From: Proteobacteria bacterium 005FR1 | GTDB lineage: Bacteria; Pseudomonadota; Gammaproteobacteria; Pseudomonadales; Cellvibrionaceae | Assembly (NCBI GenBank): GCA_026192395.1 | Contig: WACF01000001.1 | Coordinates: 862,977 to 926,976, forward strand | DNA length: 64,000 nucleotides | Reading direction: 5' to 3' | Made by a program: the position numbers and the translations under genes | The notes under the pieces: generated by a model | Database searches by the model: none | What the model was told of the DNA's origin: nothing | The model's input: only the letters and a program-made list of their open reading frames with translations | Part shown: positions 58,355 through 64,000 of the stretch, piece after piece | Layout: each line of letters begins with the position of its first letter | Numbering within the stretch: position 1 is the first letter of the stretch

Positions 58355-58840
58355 CTAGCGGGGGACAGGAGCAGCCGTCGCGTCCGGATCACGGGGATAA
58401 AGCCGCGAACTGAACTCGAGTTCATAGGCTTCAGCGCTGTCCTTGGGCTTGACGTTAATGGAGAAATCCAGCTTCGCCTTGCCGTCTTTCGGCACTTCCG
58501 CCAGATAGTAAACGGCCGTCGGGTCCTGAAATTCCTCGAACTCGAGAGGTTGTTGGTGAACCAGATCAGAGACGACGCCGGAAACCCGCGCCGGCTGGTC
58601 CGTTATTTCGCCCTCTTCATTGGGCCCGCGTACCGAAATCGTAAGCAGTGCAAGGTCCTCGTCCCTCGGAACACCATATTTCTCCGCAATTTCCGGCTCC
58701 AGGAAACGCGTATTGAGCAGATTGTAGAAGACGTAGTATTCGTCAAACTGCTTCATCTGGTCGATCTGTTGCGCCGTCGAACTACCGGACGCAAGCAGAC
58801 CTGTAATAAAGGCCAGGATGATTGGCATTCGCTTTGGCAT
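58355..58840 (-). CDS. DUF4426 secreted protein
   Basis: 161 residues with signal peptide (MPKRMPIILAFITGLLASGSSTA). The mature part has YYVFYNLLNTRFLEPEIAEKYG and a beta-sandwich-like C-half, matching the DUF4426 family of periplasmic gammaproteobacterial proteins of unknown role. CAGGAGGGAGTG before the ATG at 58840. A sigma-54-like element lies 57-72 bases upstream, back to back with the one of the ferritin-like gene. Confidence 0.85.
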   Translation of the reverse strand: MPKRMPIILAFITGLLASGSSTAQQIDQMKQFDEYYVFYNLLNTRFLEPEIAEKYGVPRDEDLALLTISVRGPNEEGEITDQPARVSGVVSDLVHQQPLEFEEFQDPTAVYYLAEVPKDGKAKLDFSINVKPKDSAEAYELEFSSRLYPRDPDATAAPVPR

Positions 58841-58896
58841 CACTCCCTCCTGCTTCAGGGTTGTTACCGCCATTTGGCGGCGTCTGGCAACAGATG

Positions 58897-58912
58897 AGCA
58901 CAGAGCGTGCCG
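58897..58912 (-). promoter_or_regulatory. Sigma-54 (-24/-12) promoter candidate
   Basis: Minus-strand CGGCACGCTCTGTGCT: GGCACG at -24 is perfect, -12 is GTGC instead of TTGC, spacing GG-N10-GC exact. Points to the DUF4426 gene. Confidence 0.5.
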
Positions 58913-58999
58913 TTGAACTACTTCAAACTCATGTACCGGTCGCACCTGTGATCGCTCCGCCTAATCAACACGGACACAGCTGTTTACTGCCAGTTCCCG

Positions 59000-59015
59000 T
59001 GGCATATCGGTTGCA
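59000..59015 (+). promoter_or_regulatory. Sigma-54 (-24/-12) promoter candidate
   Basis: TGGCATATCGGTTGCA: TGGCA-N6-TTGCA, GG-N10-GC. Start predicted near 59026, 38 bases before the ferritin-like gene. Confidence 0.7.
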
Positions 59016-59063
59016 CTCCTCCCGCGGCCAGGCAACAACCAACAACCCAAGGAGAGAGACGCC

Positions 59064-60236
59064 GTGAGCATCAAACTGTTCGACAGCAAGGGAATTCCCC
59101 TCGAGAAGCAGAAGTTTTCGCTGAAGGAATTAACACCGGAACCGATCAGCAAACTCGACGACGATGCCTACACCCGGGTGCGGGTGATCCTCATGAATGG
59201 CATCGAGCAGCAGGCAAACCGCTTTCAGCATATGGCCGCGCAGTTCAACAAAGATCTGCGTGAACCGCTGGCCCGAATTCGCCGCACCGAGCATCACCAG
59301 CAAACCATGGTGAACTGGCTACTGGGCGCCGACCATTCGCCACTGGAAACCACCATAGGCTACGAGCAGGTAGCCATCGAAGTCACCGCAGCCATTGCGC
59401 AGCAGGAGCCGGACCCTTACCTCAGCCAGGTATACCGCTTCGGATTGCTCGAAGATTTCGATCACATGTACCGCTATTCAGCGCTGATGGATCGCGTGGA
59501 GGGCAAGGACGCAAACAATATCCTGCAGTCCTACACCGACGTAATTCCAGGCCGACCGACCAGCGAGGAACATCGCCATCCGGAAGATGACCTGCGCGAT
59601 CACTACGATCGCAAGGCGGCTGCCCCCATCAGCAAAATGAACGCACTGACTATCATGTCCGGCGAATACCAGACCCGCGACTACTACATGAATATCGGAC
59701 CGACTTTCACCGATCCAGTAGCACGGGCACTGTACGCCGAGATCGCCTCGATCGAGGAGCAGCATGTGACTCAGTACGGCTCCATCATCGACCCGGACGA
59801 GACCTGGATGGAAAAGTGGCTGCTGTATGAAGCCAACGAGGCTTACAACTACTACAGCTGCATGGAGAGCGAGACCAATCCGCGCGTACGCGCCATTTGG
59901 GAACGCTTCCTGGAGTACGAATTGGGGCATCTGCACACGGTAGCGGAACTCTTCAAGCAACACGAGCGCCGCGATCCCGCCGAAATCCTGCCGGAGAATC
60001 TGCCCGATCCCATCGCCTATCAGAGCCAGCGCGAGTTCGTCCGCAAGACCCTGGAGCGGGAAGTGGAGTTGCGGGCCAACGGGCCGAAATTCGTCGACAA
60101 GGCCCAGGAAGCGCAACGCTCCCTGGACTACCGAACACACTTGAACTCCGAAGGATCGCCGTCCGAAACCGTAGCGGCCGGCTACCAGTGGCAGCCCGGA
60201 ACTGAGCTCAACCAGCGATTCGCGCGGGCATCGTGA
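59064..60236 (+). CDS. Ferritin-like helical protein of unknown function
   Basis: 390 residues, GTG start behind AAGGAGAGAGAC. Long helices with acidic-His pairs (EEQHVTQYGSII; ELGHLHTVAELF; TEHHQQTMVNWLLG) suggest a ferritin-like di-metal bundle. I do not recognise the exact family. It heads a two-gene operon with another ferritin-like protein, 45 bases on, and sits behind a strong sigma-54 element. A role in iron or oxidative stress is likely but inferred. Confidence 0.75.
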   Translation: MSIKLFDSKGIPLEKQKFSLKELTPEPISKLDDDAYTRVRVILMNGIEQQANRFQHMAAQFNKDLREPLARIRRTEHHQQTMVNWLLGADHSPLETTIGYEQVAIEVTAAIAQQEPDPYLSQVYRFGLLEDFDHMYRYSALMDRVEGKDANNILQSYTDVIPGRPTSEEHRHPEDDLRDHYDRKAAAPISKMNALTIMSGEYQTRDYYMNIGPTFTDPVARALYAEIASIEEQHVTQYGSIIDPDETWMEKWLLYEANEAYNYYSCMESETNPRVRAIWERFLEYELGHLHTVAELFKQHERRDPAEILPENLPDPIAYQSQREFVRKTLEREVELRANGPKFVDKAQEAQRSLDYRTHLNSEGSPSETVAAGYQWQPGTELNQRFARAS

Positions 60237-60281
60237 TTCGTCCGGCACCCACGACGGCACCAATTCAGAGGAAAATGAACC

Positions 60282-61025
60282 ATGGAAAAATCAGCGAAAT
60301 TAGGCACCAACAAAACCGGCGTTGATACCTCGCCGATTCACAGCAAGGAAATGGCTTCGGGAGCGAAGCAGTACACGCCCGCCACCGGTCGCGAGCAAGA
60401 TCTGAATGCCATGCGCCGCGCCGCAATCGAAGATGCCGAACGTCTTGGCTCAGTGCCGATCCCGGGTACGGCCAAAGGCATGCTGAAATCGATGATGGAA
60501 AAATTCACCGGCAATCAGCCCGCCATTTTCGTCAACAAACTCGGCGAGCGACTCGCCTTCGAGCGAGCGGGTACCCGCGTTTACGAGGCGATGATATTGA
60601 AAGCCGAAGTGGCAAATGCACAAGGAGAGCTACCTTTTCAAATTCCCATAGATCGCCTGCAACACTTCCACCGCGAAGAAGGCGAACACTTCCAGTTGCT
60701 GATCGATTGCATGGAGAAGCTGGGTGTGGACCCGACCGCGCAGACGCCGGATGCGGACGTCTCCGCGTTGGCGGGCTCGGGGATGATGAAGGTCATTTCC
60801 GATCCACGCACTACGTTTCCGCAATGTATGGAAGCCATGCTTGGGTTGGAGCTGACGGACAACGCCGCCTGGGAGCTATTGGTGACGCTGGCGGAGGACC
60901 TCGGTCAAGATGACATGGCGCGCCAATTCAAAAAGGCGCTGTCAGAGGAAGAGACTCACGTGCGAGAAATTCGCGAGTGGTACGAGAAGTGTGTGCGGTC
61001 GCAAGCGTCCGGCGCGACTCACTAA
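60282..61025 (+). CDS. Ferritin-like (rubrerythrin-type) protein
   Basis: 247 residues. Four-helix part from about residue 80: ERAGTRVYEAMILKAE, HFHREEGEHFQLL (ExxH), AMLGLELTDNAAWELLV and SEEETHVREIREWY (ExxH). Two ExxH pairs plus Glu residues fit a di-iron ferritin-like site. N-terminal 75 residues are polar and basic. Follows the previous gene by 45 bases with AGAGGAAAATGAACC before the ATG; the terminator at 61033 closes the operon. Confidence 0.8.
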   Translation: MEKSAKLGTNKTGVDTSPIHSKEMASGAKQYTPATGREQDLNAMRRAAIEDAERLGSVPIPGTAKGMLKSMMEKFTGNQPAIFVNKLGERLAFERAGTRVYEAMILKAEVANAQGELPFQIPIDRLQHFHREEGEHFQLLIDCMEKLGVDPTAQTPDADVSALAGSGMMKVISDPRTTFPQCMEAMLGLELTDNAAWELLVTLAEDLGQDDMARQFKKALSEEETHVREIREWYEKCVRSQASGATH

Positions 61026-61032
61026 AAGGTTC

Positions 61033-61068
61033 GCACAGCATCACCATCGTTGATGCTGTGCTTTCCCT
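61033..61068. terminator. Bidirectional hairpin terminator
   Basis: Perfect 11-base stem GCACAGCATCA / TGATGCTGTGC, loop of seven, followed by TTTCCCTT on the plus side and, on the minus side, by CTTTTAG after a short gap. Lies between convergent genes. Confidence 0.7.
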
Positions 61069-61089
61069 TCGGATGAAAATGGAGCTGCT

Positions 61090-61641
61090 TCAGAACTGCT
61101 CTTGGGTCGACGCAACGCTGGCGTAAACTTCGCTGCTGCCGTCTTTTTTCAATAACAGAACGTCATAGGGCGTAAATCGGTCACCCACCTCCATTCCCGG
61201 GCTTCCCATCGGCATGCCAGGGACTGCCAGTCCAATCGCGCCTTCGGGCTTTTCAGCCAGGAACTGGTGAATGAATTTCGCCGGGACATGCCCTTCAAAT
61301 ACGTAGCCTTCGGGCGTAACCGATGTGTGGCAGGACTGGTATCGGGGCGCGATGCCGTGCTCCTGCTTGGTGGCGTTGAGATCGATCGGGTGATGGATGT
61401 CCACGGAAAAGCTGTTCTGTTTTGCGTGATCGACCCAGGCGCCGCAGCAGCCACAGGTCTCACTCTTGTAGACATCCAGAGCTACGGCTGTCGCCGGAAC
61501 TGCGGCTGCTTCGGTCTGCGTTGCCGCCACGACGTTCTGATTAGCGGCTGCAGATGATTCCTGCGTTTCTGTATCGCAAGCAGTGAGGGCGATGGCCGAG
61601 CTCAACCCAACCAGAAGGAAGATTTTCTTGCTGACGGACAT
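61090..61641 (-). CDS. DUF411 copper-related lipoprotein
   Basis: 183 residues. Lipobox LTAC (C22), a low-complexity Ala/Gln/Thr linker, then the DUF411 core: VYKSETCGCCGAWVDH, APRYQSCHTSVTPEGYVFEGHVP and GLAVPGMPMGSPGME. The CGCC and Met-rich segments suggest metal, probably copper, binding in the periplasm. ATG at 61641. A poor -24/-12-like element lies about 55-70 bases upstream. Confidence 0.88.
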   Translation of the reverse strand: MSVSKKIFLLVGLSSAIALTACDTETQESSAAANQNVVAATQTEAAAVPATAVALDVYKSETCGCCGAWVDHAKQNSFSVDIHHPIDLNATKQEHGIAPRYQSCHTSVTPEGYVFEGHVPAKFIHQFLAEKPEGAIGLAVPGMPMGSPGMEVGDRFTPYDVLLLKKDGSSEVYASVASTQEQF

Positions 61642-61833
61642 TCTGTCTCCGTTCGATGATGTTGCGAAAAAAAATGACTGGCGCCTAGATTAAGGCATGG
61701 AGGATTCCAGCGAAACCCCCTTGCCAGCGCCAGCGATCAGAAAACAAGGCGGGCGCATAGTTCCCGCCGGAAGAGCTCCCCCTCCAGACACTTTCCGCGA
61801 AATCGAGCATCCTGGCCCGAGACGGGCCTGACA

Positions 61834-62235
61834 TCAGCGGCTGGATCTACCTGGCTTCTCTCGGGTGGTTACCATTCCGGCGCTCAGATAGCTAAGCACC
61901 ACGATGAAGATCCCCACCACGATGTCGTTCCACAGCGCCGGACTCACGCCTTCTACTGCCCCCAGAGGAGTTCCCGGGTGGAGAACGAAAGGGGCGATAA
62001 TAAGCCACACGCCCAGCGCCACATTGACCCAGCTGATCTTCGCCAGGCGAATGGGGCTCGCCAGCTTGATCGCCGCCACGACAATCACCGCAATCCCCAC
62101 CAGACTCTCATTCCACATGGCCGGCTCACCCGAATAGCCGAGTACCCAGGGTGCTGCAATCAGCCAGATACCAAGCAGAATGTTGAGGCCACTGGCCAGC
62201 TTGACAGTCGGGTTGTGACCAACGGTATCTACCAT
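61834..62235 (-). CDS. SPW-repeat membrane protein
   Basis: 133 residues, four membrane helices in two repeats: GLNILLGIWLIAAPWVLGYS..WNESLVGIAVIVVAAIKLA and WVNVALGVWLIIAPFVLHP..LWNDIVVGIFIVVLSYLSA. This is the SPW-repeat family, of unknown function. GAGGAGACACATC before the ATG at 62235. Downstream hairpin GGCCCG-AGA-CGGGCC (61814-61828). Confidence 0.88.
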   Translation of the reverse strand: MVDTVGHNPTVKLASGLNILLGIWLIAAPWVLGYSGEPAMWNESLVGIAVIVVAAIKLASPIRLAKISWVNVALGVWLIIAPFVLHPGTPLGAVEGVSPALWNDIVVGIFIVVLSYLSAGMVTTREKPGRSSR

Positions 62236-62291
62236 GATGTGTCTCCTCGCCTGAAAGATCGAATTGGCTGTGCTCGCCTCGCCTGATCCTC

Positions 62292-62540
62292 TTAGTCAGT
62301 TCTGCTTTTCTCTATCGCATCTTCGCTTCGCAAATCGTACCTCTGCGCGGGCCAGTCGGCAAAGCCGAGAAAATACAGCAGGCCGAGATTGGCCAATGGC
62401 ACTAATATCAGAAGACTCCACCAGCCGGAATAACCCGCCTTACTGCAGATCTTCCAGAAGGGAACGACCACGATGATGCTCATTAGCAGCATCCAGATAA
62501 TGCCACCCGATGACTCAGCTCCGTACATCATAGTTTTCAC
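62292..62540 (-). CDS. Small membrane protein, DUF805-like (82 aa)
   Basis: Two membrane helices (GIIWMLLMSIIVVVPFW; WWSLLILVPLANLGLLYFLGF) around the loop KICSKAGYSGWWS, a pattern common in small DUF805-like proteins. Hydrophilic tail RYDLRSEDAIEKSRTD. AGAGAGGAGTG before the ATG. 56 bases upstream of the SPW gene, same direction, so possibly co-transcribed. Confidence 0.75.
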   Translation of the reverse strand: MKTMMYGAESSGGIIWMLLMSIIVVVPFWKICSKAGYSGWWSLLILVPLANLGLLYFLGFADWPAQRYDLRSEDAIEKSRTD

Positions 62541-62645
62541 TCCTCTCTGTTGCTGCTACCGCTTGTTGTCCTGATCTCGACTTGACGACAGGACTTAGGC
62601 TTGCATCCGTACGGCATTGTTCACGTGGGGGACAAATATGCCGAT

Positions 62646-62661
62646 GGGCACTCAACTTGCT
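62646..62661 (+). promoter_or_regulatory. Sigma-54 (-24/-12) promoter candidate
   Basis: GGGCACTCAACTTGCT: GGCAC at -24, TTGCT at -12, GG-N10-GC. Start predicted near 62672, 58 bases before the alcohol dehydrogenase gene. Confidence 0.6.
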
Positions 62662-62729
62662 CAAGATGTCGCTGGCTTACTGCCGCAGCGTTCGACGAAA
62701 ACACCAGAGTCCAGTGAAGGGAGATCACA

Positions 62730-63926
62730 ATGAAAGCTGTTGTATTCCACGGCATCGGCGACATTCGCCTCGACGATGTACCGGAACCCACCCTACAGGC
62801 GGAAACCGACGCGATTGTGCGACTGACTACCAGCGCCATTTGCGGCACTGATCTGCACTTCGTGCGCGGCACCATGCCCGGCATGAAAGAAGGCACCATT
62901 CTCGGCCACGAAGGCGTGGGCGTGGTGGAGCAGTTGGGCTCGGACGTGCGCAACATTTCCGTCGGCGATCGGGTGGTGATTCCCTCTACAATCGCCTGCG
63001 GTTATTGCGCTTACTGCCGGGCTGGCTACTACGCGCAATGTGACAACGCCAACCCCCACGGCAAACAGGCGGGCACTGCGTTTTACGGTGGCCCCGAATC
63101 CACTGGACCGTTCGATGGCCTGCAGGCAGAAAAGGCGCGCATTCCGCTCGCGGCGGTAAATCTGTTCAAGCTGCCCGACGAAATCACCGACGACCAGGCC
63201 ATTCTTTTGTCGGATATCTTCCCGACGGGATATTTCGGCGCCGAACTCGCCAACGTAAAACCAGGCCATACAGTGGCGGTATTTGGCTGCGGTCCAGTCG
63301 GTCAGTTTGCAATCGCATCGGCCAAGCTGATGGACGCGGGGCGTATCTTCGCGGTGGACACAGTGCCCGACCGCCTTGAGATGGCACGGCGACAGGGCGC
63401 CGAGGCAATCGACTTCAACGTCGATGATCCGGTGGAAAAGATTCGCGAGCTGACCGGCGGCATCGGGGTGGATTGTGGAATCGATGCGGTGGGTGTCGAT
63501 GCGGAGCACGCCCATGCAGGGCCCGCTGCCCAGGACGATTCACAGTACGAACAGGAACGGCAGACGGTCGCGCCTGAGCAGGCGCCCAAGGGCGATCTTT
63601 GGAAGCCCGGCAGCGGACCTTCTCAAGCTCAGCGCTGGGCCATCGGCGCGGTCGCCAAAGCGGGCACGCTCGCAATCATTGGGGTTTATCCGCCCAGCGA
63701 CACCACCTTCCCTATCGGCCAGGCGATGAATCGCAACCTCACCGTCCGAATGGGCAACTGCAACCACCGAAAATACATCCCCAAACTCGCCGAAATCGTT
63801 CGCTCGGGCGCGTTTGATCCCACGAGCATCGTTACCCAGCATGAAGCGATGGATTCGGCGATCGAGGCTTATCAGGCGTTCGACACGCGGCAGCCGGGAT
63901 GGCTGAAGGTGGCTGTGCGGGTTTAG
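62730..63926 (+). CDS. Zinc-dependent alcohol dehydrogenase (MDR family)
   Basis: 398 residues. Catalytic zinc ligands C38 (AICGTDLH) and H60-E61 (GHEGVG), structural zinc site CGYCAYCRAGYYAQC, and NAD-binding AVFGCGPVGQFAIASA (about residue 182). A polar insert of about 40 residues (HAHAGPAAQDDSQYEQERQ) before the end of the coenzyme domain is typical of formaldehyde-dehydrogenase-like members. It oxidises an alcohol or aldehyde; substrate unknown. AGGGAG before the ATG. Confidence 0.9.
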   Translation: MKAVVFHGIGDIRLDDVPEPTLQAETDAIVRLTTSAICGTDLHFVRGTMPGMKEGTILGHEGVGVVEQLGSDVRNISVGDRVVIPSTIACGYCAYCRAGYYAQCDNANPHGKQAGTAFYGGPESTGPFDGLQAEKARIPLAAVNLFKLPDEITDDQAILLSDIFPTGYFGAELANVKPGHTVAVFGCGPVGQFAIASAKLMDAGRIFAVDTVPDRLEMARRQGAEAIDFNVDDPVEKIRELTGGIGVDCGIDAVGVDAEHAHAGPAAQDDSQYEQERQTVAPEQAPKGDLWKPGSGPSQAQRWAIGAVAKAGTLAIIGVYPPSDTTFPIGQAMNRNLTVRMGNCNHRKYIPKLAEIVRSGAFDPTSIVTQHEAMDSAIEAYQAFDTRQPGWLKVAVRV

Positions 63927-64000
63927 ACTGGCGCGGCATCTCGCCTGATGTGAGTGGTCGGAAGTTCCGTCCCCGCCGCATTGCGCAACTGAAGGGGCCC

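Noticed and set aside
61694-61709. Minus-strand -24/-12-like element before the DUF411 gene
   Set aside because: Spacing fits but both boxes deviate (TGGAAT, ATGCC).

Overview
The window looks like a chromosomal segment of a proteobacterium, most likely a gammaproteobacterium. Supporting signs are an Anr/FNR-type regulator very close to E. coli FNR, a LigD-like protein with the phosphoesterase domain first, RND/TolC efflux, caa3-type oxidase genes, Shine-Dalgarno sites of AGGAGG type and G+C that looks close to 60%. The genus cannot be told from the sequence. No rRNA, tRNA, CRISPR array, phage or transposase gene was seen.

Layout. 1-5.6 kb: left-truncated FAD oxidoreductase, a degenerate sortase-like secreted protein with a small secreted partner, a 67-codon gene, an FNR-type regulator and a DegS/HtrA-like protease. 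5.7-9.1 kb: a LigD-like protein with phosphoesterase and polymerase domains but no ligase domain, a DUF3008 protein and a sorbosone-dehydrogenase-like lipoprotein. 9.2-15.2 kb: a complete tripartite RND efflux operon. 15.5-18 kb: small stress-type genes, ChaB and a lone SdhB. 18.3-24.1 kb: a three-gene operon of a ThDP enzyme, an enolase-superfamily enzyme and a large FAD/Fe-S oxidase. 24.5-26.5 kb: SDR, CBS-domain protein and a 16-cysteine Csp-type copper protein. 27.1-51.1 kb: eleven co-directional genes for glycogen and trehalose (glgC, mscS, glgE, treS-pep2, glgB, glgX, treZ, malQ, treY, glgP, glgA). 51.3-52.7 kb: KGG-repeat protein, DUF2383 protein and a small acidic protein. 52.8-58.2 kb: a six-gene aa3/caa3-type cytochrome oxidase operon with extra cytochromes c. 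58.4-64 kb: DUF4426 protein, two ferritin-like proteins, a DUF411 copper protein, small membrane proteins and a zinc alcohol dehydrogenase.

How it fits together. The glycogen/trehalose block encodes GlgC-GlgA synthesis, GlgB branching, the TreS-Pep2-GlgE route, glycogen breakdown (GlgP, GlgX, MalQ) and trehalose release by TreY-TreZ, with a mechanosensitive channel in the middle. This suggests reserve carbon that can be turned into a compatible solute and vented on down-shock. Around it sit many small soluble proteins of families linked to stress survival.

The most striking pattern is regulatory. At least a dozen of these accessory genes, and the glycogen cluster itself, are preceded in the correct orientation by a sigma-54 type -24/-12 element (GG-N10-GC with TTGC at -12; five are TGGCA-N6-TTGC). 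This suggests a sigma-54 dependent stress, metal and carbon-storage regulon spread over the whole window. Its activator is not in the window. Two families of degenerate 7-10 base intergenic microrepeats and one hairpin-rich MITE-like element are also present.
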